Made by a program: the position numbers and the translations under genes
Part shown: piece after piece, positions 15,435-24,277 of the stretch
How the letters are laid out: the number at the start of each line of letters is the position of its first letter
Position numbering within the stretch: position 1 is the first letter of the stretch
Notes under the pieces: generated by a model
Databases searched by the model: none
Seen by the model: only the letters and a program-made list of their open reading frames with translations
What the model was told of the DNA's origin: nothing
DNA from: an uncultured Actinomycetes bacterium
Lineage (GTDB): Bacteria; Actinomycetota; Actinomycetes; Nanopelagicales; Nanopelagicaceae
NCBI GenBank assembly: GCA_903827945.1
Contig: CAIKKN010000034.1
Location: 1-38,398 of the forward strand
DNA length: 38,398 nt
Reading direction: 5' to 3'

Positions 15435-16889
15435 TTAATTCGTTCTCATTGGTTTAGCGGCATACTCTGCAGCAAGAATTTGTCCAAGAATTGTGGATCC
15501 CTCATCCCAACTCATTCCATAAACATTTTGGAAAGCTTGACTGAAATTGTCTCCCATAACGCCGCGTGAAACGAGAGCCATAACTGACTGGGGTCCGCCG
15601 ATTGCAAAAAGCGCCTCGGTGGCTGCAAAACCAATCGAGTAGCCCAATGCGTAAGAAGGGCTGCCGTAGCAAGTGTTTGCTACTGATTGATTAGAAATTT
15701 GAGAAGTGAGGAAGTCCTTTAACCCTGCAGCAGAGAAACCCTTAAAGTTAGCGGGCGTTGACCCAAGATGGGTGACTTGTCCATCACGGGAATCCAAATA
15801 TTCTCGCAAGGTTGTTGCGGATGCTCCAATTCCAGAAGAATTAGAAAGCCCTTCATTCAGCCAGCAGGGCATGAACATTTGTTCATAGTAGTTCTGATTT
15901 GCAGCAGACGTTCCAATGAATTGCGCGGAGGTTACTGTGTGCGTGTATTCATGTCCCACCTCACCGTTTTGAGTTGGGTCCCATGGATATGAAGTCGTTA
16001 CACCTAGAAATTCAACAGCTTCATCCGTCCCTGCCGTTTGACCAGCGTTTCCAGCATCGCAATTACTTGATTCAATTTGGCAACTTTGCTTTGCTCGATT
16101 AATCCCCTCTTGAGGGTCTTGGCTTCCAGGGTATGACCTGTCCTTCTGGACTTTGTTGTAAGTGGTCGCCGCCCAGTCCATATCTGCAAAGCTATAAGCA
16201 ATAACAGTTAAAAATTTTGTCTGTTGAAAACCGCCCCAGAGTTTGAACTCTCGAGAAAGTATATTTTCTTCAATAGTTTTGGTGACCGTCGTTGTATGTG
16301 GTCCAACCAGCAATTGATGCGGAACATCGACAGCAGCACTAGCATCGATAATATTTTGGATTCTCTGATAGGAAACGCTAGGAATATCGGAGATATGGCT
16401 CAAAGCATTAGCAAAGGTAATTGATCCATTTTGCACAACCGGTAGCGTGATTGGCATTGGTGCTTTAAAACTCGTAGGCGTTCCTTTATCCCACAGGAAT
16501 CCAGACCTTCGGTTGGTGCCCTCGCAGTAATAACGAAGATCGCCAACGGTTTTCCACTCTCCTGCTGTCGTACAACTTGATCCTGAGATCGCAGTGGTTG
16601 AGGGCTTAGCGCTAGAGCTCGGATTAGCAGTCGGTGCTGAAGATGGAGTTGGAGTTGGAGTTGCACCCGTCTTATTTGCTGAATTATTTGTAGATATTGG
16701 AGCTTTCCAAACACCCCAAATAAGCTTTTTGCCGCTCTTGACGCAGACAAACCTTACTTTCGGCGTATCAGCGAAGCTGCCCACTTTGGAACAGGTGCCG
16801 CCAATTTTGGGAGCAGCCGCGTTTGCCGGCGCTACAACCAAAGAGGATGCAAGAAAGAACATGGAGATTAAAATCGAAGATTTGCGCAT
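15435..16889 (-). CDS. Secreted zinc metallopeptidase (gluzincin-like) with duplicated two-Cys modules
   Basis: A 484-residue protein with a signal peptide (1-24, ANA cleavage). Residues 30-62 and 103-135 are two copies of a small module with the pattern GxxC..., R(F/Y)xC and (L/F)xW; the Cys spacing is 16 in both (Cys33/49 and Cys106/122). A Ser/Thr/Pro linker separates them. The C-terminal domain carries HEYTH (313-317), an HExxH zinc site, and NEG (345-347) 28 residues later, the gluzincin third-ligand pattern. No exact peptidase family was recognised, and the substrate is unknown. Translation is probably set by the hairpin at 16893-16912, which holds the Shine-Dalgarno sequence. Confidence 0.78.
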   Translation of the reverse strand: MRKSSILISMFFLASSLVVAPANAAAPKIGGTCSKVGSFADTPKVRFVCVKSGKKLIWGVWKAPISTNNSANKTGATPTPTPSSAPTANPSSSAKPSTTAISGSSCTTAGEWKTVGDLRYYCEGTNRRSGFLWDKGTPTSFKAPMPITLPVVQNGSITFANALSHISDIPSVSYQRIQNIIDASAAVDVPHQLLVGPHTTTVTKTIEENILSREFKLWGGFQQTKFLTVIAYSFADMDWAATTYNKVQKDRSYPGSQDPQEGINRAKQSCQIESSNCDAGNAGQTAGTDEAVEFLGVTTSYPWDPTQNGEVGHEYTHTVTSAQFIGTSAANQNYYEQMFMPCWLNEGLSNSSGIGASATTLREYLDSRDGQVTHLGSTPANFKGFSAAGLKDFLTSQISNQSVANTCYGSPSYALGYSIGFAATEALFAIGGPQSVMALVSRGVMGDNFSQAFQNVYGMSWDEGSTILGQILAAEYAAKPMRTN

Positions 16890-16892
16890 ATA

Positions 16893-16912
16893 AATCTACC
16901 TCTCCGTAGATT
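16893..16912 (-). promoter_or_regulatory. Hairpin with the Shine-Dalgarno sequence in its loop (copy 2)
   Basis: On the minus strand, arms AATCTAC and GTAGATT pair perfectly (7 bp) around the loop GGAGAG. Loop, arms and the following ATGCGCAAA match the element at 135-156. The loop is 10 bases from the ATG of the metallopeptidase gene. Confidence 0.7.
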
Positions 16913-16932
16913 AAATGGCCAATGAGCACCAG

Positions 16933-16938
16933 ATGATA
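16933..16938 (-). promoter_or_regulatory. Putative -10 (TATCAT) of the metallopeptidase gene
   Basis: TATCAT would give a leader of about 35-40 bases containing the hairpin. It lies between tRNA-Asn and the gene; read-through from the tRNA unit is also possible. Confidence 0.35.
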
Positions 16939-16969
16939 CGGATAATCGTAACCGAAGAGATAAAGAAAG

Positions 16970-17042
16970 CTCCCCCGGCTGGCCTCGATCCAGCGACATC
17001 TCGATTAACAGTCGAGTGCTCTACCAACTGAGCTACAGGGGA
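16970..17042 (-). tRNA. tRNA-Asn (anticodon GTT)
   Basis: A full cloverleaf on the minus strand. The acceptor arms TCCCCTG and CGGGGGA pair with one G-T. The D-loop GCTCAGTTGGTAGAGC, the anticodon stem CTCGA/TCGAG around CTGTTAA, and the T-arm GGATCGAGGCC follow. The discriminator base is G and CCA is not encoded. Confidence 0.95.
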
Positions 17043-17061
17043 CTATTGAAAGACTTGGGCG

Positions 17062-17093
17062 CCAACAGTTGTGACTGTCGGAGACTTCGTCTC
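17062..17093 (-). terminator. Two adjacent hairpins between dnaG and tRNA-Asn
   Basis: On the minus strand GAGAC-GAA-GTCTC (17081-17093) is followed by an 8-bp stem (17062-17081, ACAGT-CACA-ACTGT extended by CC/GG). There is no clear T-run after it, so it may be a weak terminator of dnaG or a processing signal ahead of the tRNA. Confidence 0.35.
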
Positions 17094-17115
17094 GGTTAGT
17101 GCAGGTCGCATCCTA

Positions 17116-18939
17116 CTAAACGGATTCGCCTATCGCCAATTCCTTTTGGACCCGCTTGGTGGCCTCTAAAGCCACTAATTCCGTGAACATTTGTGTGTAT
17201 TCCGCCTCATTTTCAACGGGGTTGAGGCGTTGAAGTGTGGACTTGATTTCAGCGATTTGACGGCTAATTGCGACTTCGCGAAGTCGGGCGAAGATGCTTA
17301 CGACATATCGATCACTCACTTCACCATCGGTGCGAATGGGTTCAACGGTGAGCTCAGTAATCAAATGTTTGTAATCTTCAGGAGCGCTTTCAAGAAGTTT
17401 ATTTGTGTCGCCATCGCCGTTATCAATAGCACTGCGAAGCGCGGCATACGGAGGATACGTGAATGCAAGCGGTTCTAAGGCGCTCCAATCAGCAATCATC
17501 TCTGGCACTTGTAACTTAGCTTTAAGAACTTCGCGCTCCAACATCAAGAGCGGATCTTTTAGATTAACTTGCCCTGCAGGAATATTTGGAAGCGGGGTAT
17601 TGCTCTTGCCGGCAACGCGCTTTACCGCTTGAGAAACTGTGTCGGTATCCATTCCAAGCCATCCTGCAAGTGAGCGGATGTACTCAGGGCGAAGTGATGA
17701 ATCCTTAATTTTTCCGATAAGAGGCGCAACTTGGTTAAGAGCACTCACTCGACCTTCCGGAGTTGTGGTGTCGTAATTCTTAATAACAGATTTAATAGCA
17801 AACTCGAATAGTGGAACACGTCGTGCAATCAGGTCGCGGACTGCCTCATCTCCCCCACTTTGGCGAAGCTCATTGGGATCCATGCCGTTGCTTGCAACAG
17901 CGACAAAAGTTTGCGCCACAAACTTCTGATCATCATCAAATGCGCGAAGGGCTGCTTTCTGTCCCGCAGCATCACCATCAAATGTGAAGATGACTTCACC
18001 TCGGAAAGCATCATCGTCCATTAAGAGTCTTCGAATAACGCGGATGTGGTCATCGCCAAATGCTGTGCCACATGTGGCAACGGCAGTTGTGATGCCCGCA
18101 AGGTGGGCCGCCATAACATCGGTATATCCCTCAACAATGACAACCTGGCGCTTCTTAGCAATCTCTTTCTTGGCGACATCAAGGCCATAAAGCAATTGTG
18201 ATTTCTTATAAATAGGAGTCTCTGAAGTATTGAGGTACTTGGGACCTTGATCAACATCATCGCCCGCAAGCTTGCGAGCACCAAAACCAACAACGTCGCC
18301 AGAAATATCTTTAACAGGCCACATAACGCGATTGCGGTAGCGATCAATTTGCGTTCCTCGGGCGCTCTCTTTACTTAACCCTGCGGTGTTCAACTCTTCT
18401 TGCGTGTAGCCGAGTGCCGTGAGGTGTTTGGTGAGGGCATCCCATTCATCGGGTGCGTATCCAACCTGGAATTGGTCGCAGTCAGCTTTCGTAAATCCTT
18501 TTTTCTGAATGAACTCACGGCCCGCTTGCGCTGGCCCTGGTTGATTGAGTTGTTCTTGATAGAACTTCATCGCTGCCGTATTTGCAGCAACCAATCTGGA
18601 GCGGTTGACACTTGGGCGATCAGATCCGCCCGTTTCGTCATAGCGAAGTTGGTAACCGATTCGTTCTGCAAGTCTTTCAATCGTTTCCGTAAAAGTAATG
18701 TGATCCATCTTCATGACAAATGCGATGACATCGCCACCTGTTTGGCAGCCAAAGCAATGGAAGTAACCCTTGCTTGGAGTTACGTGGAATGAAGGAGATT
18801 TTTCATCATGGAAGGGGCAGAGTCCTTTTTTCTGTCCGCCGCCTGCGTTTTTGAGTTGAACATAATCGCCAACAATTTCATCGATGGCGCTGTGCTCGCG
18901 GACGTAGGTAACGTCTTCATCTCTTATGCGGCCGGCCAT
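17116..18939 (-). CDS. dnaG: DNA primase DnaG
   Basis: Makes RNA primers for replication at the fork. Its 607 residues are the usual length. The N-terminal zinc-binding domain has Cys41, His44, Cys62 and Cys65 (CPFH...HCFGC). The catalytic TOPRIM core starts at about 200, with EGYTD (270-274) and an acidic DGDAAG near 320. The C-terminal third (about 440-607) would hold the helicase-binding domain. The ATG at 18939 follows TAAGAT (18947-18952) with 7 bases between. dgt lies upstream on the same strand, an order common in actinobacteria. Confidence 0.97.
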   Translation of the reverse strand: MAGRIRDEDVTYVREHSAIDEIVGDYVQLKNAGGGQKKGLCPFHDEKSPSFHVTPSKGYFHCFGCQTGGDVIAFVMKMDHITFTETIERLAERIGYQLRYDETGGSDRPSVNRSRLVAANTAAMKFYQEQLNQPGPAQAGREFIQKKGFTKADCDQFQVGYAPDEWDALTKHLTALGYTQEELNTAGLSKESARGTQIDRYRNRVMWPVKDISGDVVGFGARKLAGDDVDQGPKYLNTSETPIYKKSQLLYGLDVAKKEIAKKRQVVIVEGYTDVMAAHLAGITTAVATCGTAFGDDHIRVIRRLLMDDDAFRGEVIFTFDGDAAGQKAALRAFDDDQKFVAQTFVAVASNGMDPNELRQSGGDEAVRDLIARRVPLFEFAIKSVIKNYDTTTPEGRVSALNQVAPLIGKIKDSSLRPEYIRSLAGWLGMDTDTVSQAVKRVAGKSNTPLPNIPAGQVNLKDPLLMLEREVLKAKLQVPEMIADWSALEPLAFTYPPYAALRSAIDNGDGDTNKLLESAPEDYKHLITELTVEPIRTDGEVSDRYVVSIFARLREVAISRQIAEIKSTLQRLNPVENEAEYTQMFTELVALEATKRVQKELAIGESV

Positions 18940-18946
18940 GATGGGT

Positions 18947-18952
18947 ATCTTA
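18947..18952 (-). promoter_or_regulatory. -10 box TAAGAT, leaderless start of dnaG
   Basis: TAAGAT, then ACCCATC, then ATG at 18939. It separates dnaG transcription from the upstream dgt unit. Confidence 0.5.
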
Positions 18953-18978
18953 TTGGGTAGGTGTGACTTGCTTATAAA

Positions 18979-20229
18979 TTAAGAAGAAAACTTGGTCGAA
19001 AGCGCAGAATGCAGCGCGTAGGCGCCAGGATCGGTAAGGGATGCGACTTGGTCAATCACGACTCGAAGCTTCTGGGCATCGTTGGTGGCTTGGCGCCAAT
19101 CCTCTAAGAAGAAAGACTCCAGAGAGATCGGCGCGTGATCTAGAACCAGGTCCACCAATTCGCGAATCAGAATTTGTTGGTCGCTGTAACGCTTCTGGGA
19201 AGTCTCCGCCTGAAGAACATAGTAATTTGAAAGTGCTTTAAGAATTGCCACTTCAATCTTCTGCTCTCTTGGAACAATGAGATTTGCGCTGTAACGAGTG
19301 AGATCTCCTTCGCCATAGCTATCTCGTGTTGCAGTTTCCGCAGCCAAGGCAAAGCGACCGACCAATTGACTTGAAAGATCTTTCAACCGAGCCAAGTGGC
19401 GATGACTGCCATCGTATGTTGTTGGCCAACAAGAAAGTTTTTGGAGATCAGAGAGAGCGCGTTCTGCCTCTGCCTCTGTCATATCGTCCATGTAATCCTC
19501 GACGGCAACGTCAAAGATTTGTGGAAGATCATCACGCATGTGATGCAAATGAATCTGTCCCGTGACTAAGGCGTCTTCCAAATCGTGCACGGAATAAGCA
19601 ACGTCATCCGACCAATCCATAATCTGTGCTTCCATGGATTGTTTTCCTTCGGGTGCACCTTCGCGCATCCAGTTAAAAATTGCCACGTCGTCGTCATAAA
19701 CCCCGAATTTGCGAGAATTCACCGCGCGTGGCCATGGGTACTTTGTTGCGGCATCAAGTGATGCTCTAGTGAGATTGAGCCCGATTGATTTTCCTGACTC
19801 ATCTACAGTCTTTGCTTCGAGACGAATCAACAATCGCAGTGATTGCGCATTTCCTTCAAATCCGCCACATTCAAGTGCAATTTCATTCAGCGCTTCTTCA
19901 CCGTTGTGGCCAAATGGTGGGTGACCGATGTCGTGTGCAAGACAGGCACCTTCCATCAAATCTGGATCGGCGCCAAGTGCTTCGCCAAGTTCACGTCCGA
20001 CCTGGGCGCATTCAAGTGAATGCGACAAGCGGGTTCGTGGAAAATCTGTCTGCCAAGGAACTGCAACTTGAGTCTTGGCCGCTAGACGACGAAGAGCCCA
20101 CGAATGAATGATGCGGGCGCGATCACGTGCAAATTCTGTACGGCCACCGCGTTTGGCTGGTTCATCCATAAAGCGCGCGCGATCTGATTCTGTATAACCA
20201 GAGCGTTCATGTGCGGGGCGAAGAACCAT
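18979..20229 (-). CDS. dgt: Deoxyguanosinetriphosphate triphosphohydrolase-like protein
   Basis: An HD-superfamily dNTPase of 416 residues that cleaves dNTPs to nucleoside and triphosphate, controlling dNTP pools. Metal-binding residues are visible: His70 (RLSHSLE), His99-Asp100 (AHDIGH) and a later Asp in DWSDDVAYS. The PPFGHNGEEAL motif after the HD is diagnostic. The ATG is 12 bp after the YdcF-like gene stop, so it is probably co-transcribed with it. A TAGACT box 9 bases upstream is outside the usual spacing here. Confidence 0.93.
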   Translation of the reverse strand: MVLRPAHERSGYTESDRARFMDEPAKRGGRTEFARDRARIIHSWALRRLAAKTQVAVPWQTDFPRTRLSHSLECAQVGRELGEALGADPDLMEGACLAHDIGHPPFGHNGEEALNEIALECGGFEGNAQSLRLLIRLEAKTVDESGKSIGLNLTRASLDAATKYPWPRAVNSRKFGVYDDDVAIFNWMREGAPEGKQSMEAQIMDWSDDVAYSVHDLEDALVTGQIHLHHMRDDLPQIFDVAVEDYMDDMTEAEAERALSDLQKLSCWPTTYDGSHRHLARLKDLSSQLVGRFALAAETATRDSYGEGDLTRYSANLIVPREQKIEVAILKALSNYYVLQAETSQKRYSDQQILIRELVDLVLDHAPISLESFFLEDWRQATNDAQKLRVVIDQVASLTDPGAYALHSALSTKFSS

Positions 20230-20241
20230 AGTGAGAAGAGT

Positions 20242-20880
20242 CTATTTCTTATTCTGGTCGCTGAGATGAATTCCAAAGCGACCGGCAGTCTTGTATGCAA
20301 GATAGCCGCCTGTTTCGCGTGCAATGTAGTGCCAATTTGTTTTTTCTATAGCGGCAGGGCCCGTTTTGGCGGGCGAGCAAGTAGCTTTGACGCCCAAATC
20401 AGTTGCCATCGCGATCGCCCGATAGCAGTGATAAGCATCCGTCACAATGATGACACTTTTGTAGCCTTTTGCCTTCATCACATCAACATAAGCAATTGTG
20501 CTGCTCAAAGTATCTTTGCCAAGGTTCACCGCCCTCAAAACTGACTTTGGAATCTGACCCTTTGCAAGTGCACGAACACTTGCTTGCGCTTCTGTCCAGA
20601 GATCACCTTTTTGATTCGCTCCGACCGTCAAAATTCGAGGCGCGTAACCTTCTTTATACAGTCTCTTTGCTTCATCAATCCGTGCTTGCAAAACAGGAGT
20701 TGGCGTTCCATTATTTTGCGCTGCTCCCATAATGACAATAGCATCGCTTTTTGTCGGAGTTGCATTGTGTCCGGTGTTGTACACCTGAAGTGCCACATAA
20801 GCAGGAACCAATAAAATGATAAGCAGCACGAGAGACATAATTCGTCGCACCCAAGAGAAAGGATTTAATAAACCTAACAT
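20242..20880 (-). CDS. YdcF/SanA-like (DUF218) membrane-anchored protein
   Basis: A 212-residue protein with one N-terminal membrane segment (about 13-31) and an extracytoplasmic DUF218 domain. The domain starts DAIVIMGAAQ, continues with a conserved RIDEAKRLYKEG helix, then TLSSTIAYV (the family NT(x)EN-like loop) and TDAYHCYRA. Family members such as SanA and ElyC affect envelope integrity or undecaprenyl-lipid handling; the biochemical role is unproven. It lies 10 bp after dusB and 12 bp before dgt on the same strand. Confidence 0.85.
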   Translation of the reverse strand: MLGLLNPFSWVRRIMSLVLLIILLVPAYVALQVYNTGHNATPTKSDAIVIMGAAQNNGTPTPVLQARIDEAKRLYKEGYAPRILTVGANQKGDLWTEAQASVRALAKGQIPKSVLRAVNLGKDTLSSTIAYVDVMKAKGYKSVIIVTDAYHCYRAIAMATDLGVKATCSPAKTGPAAIEKTNWHYIARETGGYLAYKTAGRFGIHLSDQNKK

Positions 20881-20890
20881 TTTCTAGAAG

Positions 20891-22057
20891 TCACCCACCC
20901 GAAACTGAATCATCAATAGTGATTGTTGCGTACTCATCTGGGTCATTGAGCCAGCCATCTGGAAGTGAAGGTGGTCGACCATGCGATCGTCGTCCGCGAG
21001 GTGCTTCAGAAACAGCCGTTGGGTATGGCTGATCTTCCAATTGAGACGTAAGCCATTCCAATTCTCCATAACTTGCAACCATTCCAAGACCAGAACGAAT
21101 TTCGCGAGGAACTGTAAAGCCCTTCAAGTACCAAGCCATATGTTTGCGAAGATCGCGCATTGCACGGCCCTCTGCTTCGAAAAACTCCATCAATAATTGC
21201 CCGTGACGACGCATAACATCACGCACTTCAAACAAAGTAGGTTCTGATTTGCCTGGCTCATCATTCATGGCTCTAACTAAATCGGCAAACAACCACGGCC
21301 GACCGAGGCACCCACGCCCAACAACAACGCCAGCGCAACCGGTTTCCTCCATCATGCGCCGACCATCTGTGCCACTCCAAATATCGCCATTGCCAAGAAC
21401 CGGAACTCCTGTTGGTTTTAAGTGTTCAACGAGTTCGGCAATCTTCGACCACTCGGCTTGTCCGTCATACATTTGTTGCGCAGTTCGCGCATGCAGCGCT
21501 ACCCATGCAACTCCAGCGTCTGCTGCGCTTTTGGCTGCTTCCAAATAAGTTTCATGATCGCTATCAATGCCTACGCGCATCTTCACTGTGATTGGAACTC
21601 CGTAAGGCTTTGCGTTTTTCACAGCAGATTCAACTATCGCGCTAAATATCTTTCGCTTGTACGGAAGAGCTGCTCCCCCACCTTTTCGAGTCACCTTTGG
21701 TACGGGGCAACCAAAATTCATATCAATATGGTCTGCAAGATTTTCTTCACAGAGCATCTTTACTGCCATTCCAATAACAGTTGGATCAACACCATACAAC
21801 TGCACGGAGCGAGGGGTTTCGCCCTTGCCGGGTGTGATTAACCGCAGCGTTTCTGGATGTCGTTCAATGAGCGCTCTTGCTGTCACCATTTCTGAGACAA
21901 ATAATCCTGCGCCTTGTTCACGGCATAGAGTTCTAAACGCAGAATTTGTAATTCCCGCCATGGGGGCAAGAACTACTGGCGCCTCTAAGACCACCTCGTT
22001 GTTATTAAAATTCCCATTTGAGATGGGTAAACGAAGTGGTGAAACTTTTGTTAGCAA
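20891..22057 (-). CDS. dusB: tRNA-dihydrouridine synthase
   Basis: An FMN-dependent enzyme that reduces uridine to dihydrouridine in tRNA. Its 388 residues exceed the usual 320-330 because of a C-terminal extension (PRGRRSHGRPP...). Motifs are APMAGITNSAFR (31-42), the catalytic Cys117 in MNFGCP, GNGDI, and VGRGCLGRPWLF. The start is TTG at 22057. The glyS stop lies in the same frame just upstream, no ATG is available, and AAGGG sits 6 bases before the TTG. It is co-transcribed with glyS (gap 9 bp). DusB and DusA/C subfamilies cannot be told apart with certainty; the overall pattern fits DusB. Confidence 0.93.
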   Translation of the reverse strand: MLTKVSPLRLPISNGNFNNNEVVLEAPVVLAPMAGITNSAFRTLCREQGAGLFVSEMVTARALIERHPETLRLITPGKGETPRSVQLYGVDPTVIGMAVKMLCEENLADHIDMNFGCPVPKVTRKGGGAALPYKRKIFSAIVESAVKNAKPYGVPITVKMRVGIDSDHETYLEAAKSAADAGVAWVALHARTAQQMYDGQAEWSKIAELVEHLKPTGVPVLGNGDIWSGTDGRRMMEETGCAGVVVGRGCLGRPWLFADLVRAMNDEPGKSEPTLFEVRDVMRRHGQLLMEFFEAEGRAMRDLRKHMAWYLKGFTVPREIRSGLGMVASYGELEWLTSQLEDQPYPTAVSEAPRGRRSHGRPPSLPDGWLNDPDEYATITIDDSVSGG

Positions 22058-22066
22058 AACAATCCC

Positions 22067-23446
22067 TTAGCAACCAACGAGACGAGGCGCTAGCCACGCA
22101 ACAACTTGGTCAATACCTACACGCTCTTGTGCCATAGTGTCGCGATCGCGAATTGTTACTGCGTTATCTTCCAGAGTTTCAAAATCGATGGTGATGCAAT
22201 ACGGCGTACCGATTTCATCTTGGCGACGGTAGCGACGGCCAATGGCGCCAGCATCATCGAAGTCGACGTTCCAATTTTTGCGAAGTTCTGCAGCCAAATC
22301 ACGTGCTTTTGGAGATAAGTCAGCGTTACGAGAGAGTGGAAGAACTGCAACTTTGATTGGTGCAAGGCGGTAATCCAATTTCATGACCGCGCGCTTTTCC
22401 ATCTCACCCTTAGCATTTGGTGCTTCATCTTCAGTGTACGCATCCATCATGAATGTAAGCGCGCAACGATCGACACCAGCCGCAGGTTCAATAACAAATG
22501 GAACCCAACGTTCGTTCTTCTCTTGATCAAACCAAGACAAGTCTTTTCCAGATGCCTTTGAGTGAGCTTTCAAATCAAAGTCCGTTCGTGATGCAATTCC
22601 TTCTAGCTCGCCCCATTCCGTTCCCGCAAATTCGAATTTGTATTCGATATCTACGGTGCGTTTTGAATAATGCGATAATTTTTCCTTTGGATGCTCGAAT
22701 AAACGAAGGCGCTCGGGATTAATTCCGAGTTCCTTGTACCAAGCAAGACGAGTATCAATCCAGTATTGGTGCCAATCTTCATCCGTTCCTGGAACTACAA
22801 AGAATTCCATTTCCATTTGTTCAAATTCGCGAGTACGGAAAATGAAATTGCCAGGAGTGATTTCGTTACGGAAAGACTTTCCAATCTGGCCGATACCAAA
22901 TGGTGGCTTCTTACGTGACGTGGATGCGACGTTATCAAAATTGATAAAGATTCCTTGCGCAGTTTCTGGGCGAAGATAAGCCAAACCTGATTCATCTTCG
23001 ACGGCGCCAAGGTAAGTCTTAAGCAAACCAGAGAATTGCTTTGGCGTAGTGAACTTTCCTTTGTTTCCACAATTTGGACAATTTATTTCATCCATGGATG
23101 CAGGGGCTTTGCCGTGCTTTGCTTCAAAAGCTTCTTCCAAATGATCGGCGCGATAACGCTTGTGGCACTCTGTGCACTCAGTCAATGGGTCAGAGAAGGT
23201 TTCAATGTGGCCCGATGCTTGCCAGACTTCACGAGCCAGAATGACGCAAGAATCTAGACCTACAACATCTTCACGGCCTTGAACCATGTACTTCCACCAT
23301 TGGCGCTTAACGTTGTTCTTGAGTTCAACTCCAAGTGGGCCGTAATCCCAGGATGCGCGCAATCCGCCATAAATTTCTGATGATGGGTAGACAAATCCAC
23401 GTCGCTTTGCGAGTTGGACGATTGTTTCTAAACGATCTGCGGCCAT
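22067..23446 (-). CDS. glyS: Glycyl-tRNA synthetase (alpha2 type)
   Basis: Charges tRNA-Gly with glycine. Its 459 residues fit the single-chain dimeric class II enzyme used by actinobacteria, not the alpha2-beta2 type. Seen are the N-terminal [12 protein letters not shown], a zinc-type Cys cluster (CTECHKRYR...CPNCGNKG), class II motif 2 ([25 protein letters not shown] region), motif 3 (GVDRCALT), and a C-terminal anticodon-binding domain. A strong GGAGGAG lies 9 bases before the ATG. This is one of the few genes here with a clear leader and Shine-Dalgarno site. Confidence 0.97.
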   Translation of the reverse strand: MAADRLETIVQLAKRRGFVYPSSEIYGGLRASWDYGPLGVELKNNVKRQWWKYMVQGREDVVGLDSCVILAREVWQASGHIETFSDPLTECTECHKRYRADHLEEAFEAKHGKAPASMDEINCPNCGNKGKFTTPKQFSGLLKTYLGAVEDESGLAYLRPETAQGIFINFDNVASTSRKKPPFGIGQIGKSFRNEITPGNFIFRTREFEQMEMEFFVVPGTDEDWHQYWIDTRLAWYKELGINPERLRLFEHPKEKLSHYSKRTVDIEYKFEFAGTEWGELEGIASRTDFDLKAHSKASGKDLSWFDQEKNERWVPFVIEPAAGVDRCALTFMMDAYTEDEAPNAKGEMEKRAVMKLDYRLAPIKVAVLPLSRNADLSPKARDLAAELRKNWNVDFDDAGAIGRRYRRQDEIGTPYCITIDFETLEDNAVTIRDRDTMAQERVGIDQVVAWLAPRLVGC

Positions 23447-23479
23447 TGTGGTTCTCCTCCGGCTGGCTGTCGGCTTGTT

Positions 23480-23509
23480 TTCTTGCTGGTCGCAAGAAGC
23501 GTAATTATA
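23480..23509 (-). promoter_or_regulatory. glyS promoter -10 (TATAAT) and 5' leader hairpin
   Basis: On the minus strand a consensus TATAAT is at 23504-23509. The first transcribed bases contain a perfect 7-bp hairpin, TTCTTGC-GACCA-GCAAGAA (23480-23498), ahead of the Shine-Dalgarno site. The leader of about 50 bases is too short for a T-box or glycine riboswitch. Confidence 0.5.
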
Positions 23510-23518
23510 GACGCCCGT

Positions 23519-23524
23519 TACACT
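23519..23524 (+). promoter_or_regulatory. -10 box TACACT, leaderless start of the ZIP transporter gene
   Basis: TACACT, then TAATTC, then ATG at 23531. It is only about 10 bp from the divergent glyS -10. Confidence 0.55.
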
Positions 23525-23530
23525 TAATTC

Positions 23531-24268
23531 ATGCTCGCAATCGTCCTAGCCGCTGTCACAGTGGGAGCCACCACAATTGGTGGGCTAGTTGCGCTCAAAT
23601 CTAAGGATCGCTTCCATTTGATTCTCGGGCTTTCAGCCGGACTTCTACTTGGCCTAGTCGCTTTCGACTTATTGCCAGCGGTTTTTGCGGAGTCAAAGTT
23701 AATGGTCAATGGAAAAATTGCTGGAGTCTCCATCGCATTCCTCGTGGGATTCCTTGCTCTCCATTTCATTGAAGAATCTTTTGGTGGCCACGAACCTGCA
23801 GATTCAGATTACGAACATGATCATTCCCACTATGGAAATATTGCCGGTGGCTTTGGCGCCCTTGCAATGGCCATCCATGTATTCCTTGACGGCGTTGCCC
23901 TCGGTGTTGCATTCCACGTAAGCAACAAATTGGGTTTAGCAATCTTCTTTGCTCTTCTTGTTCATGCATTTAGTGACGGTCTCAATACTGTTGCAATGCT
24001 AAAGAAATCAGGGCATTGGACGAAGGCTGCAATTTACTTGCTCTTTGTAGACGCACTCGCTCGCATCGGTGGCGCAGCTCTTGGTACATCACTACACCCA
24101 TCACCAGCTTGGCTAGCCATCTACTTGGCGCTCTTCTCCGGAATCATTATTTACATCGCAACTTCACATATTTTGCCTGAAGCTCATTCGGCCCATCCAT
24201 CGCGCGTCACCATGTTGACGACGCTTGCAGGCGTAGCGGTTATGTTTTGTGTCGTAACTCTTCTTTAA
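23531..24268 (+). CDS. ZIP family divalent metal transporter
   Basis: A 245-residue inner-membrane protein with about eight helices, probably importing zinc or another divalent metal. The transport-site helices carry HVFLDG (His116, Asp120) and HAFSDG (His145, Asp149), corresponding to the HNxPEG and HExPHE sites of ZIP proteins but with Asp in place of Glu. A His/Asp-rich cytoplasmic loop (about 87-100) precedes them, as is typical. It converges on uppS with a 9-bp gap. Metal specificity cannot be read from the sequence. Confidence 0.85.
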   Translation: MLAIVLAAVTVGATTIGGLVALKSKDRFHLILGLSAGLLLGLVAFDLLPAVFAESKLMVNGKIAGVSIAFLVGFLALHFIEESFGGHEPADSDYEHDHSHYGNIAGGFGALAMAIHVFLDGVALGVAFHVSNKLGLAIFFALLVHAFSDGLNTVAMLKKSGHWTKAAIYLLFVDALARIGGAALGTSLHPSPAWLAIYLALFSGIIIYIATSHILPEAHSAHPSRVTMLTTLAGVAVMFCVVTLL

Positions 24269-24277
24269 GAAAAAAAG

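Noticed and set aside
18400-18792. 130-codon open frame opposite dnaG
   Set aside because: It lies within the conserved primase N-terminal region; no promoter or family match.
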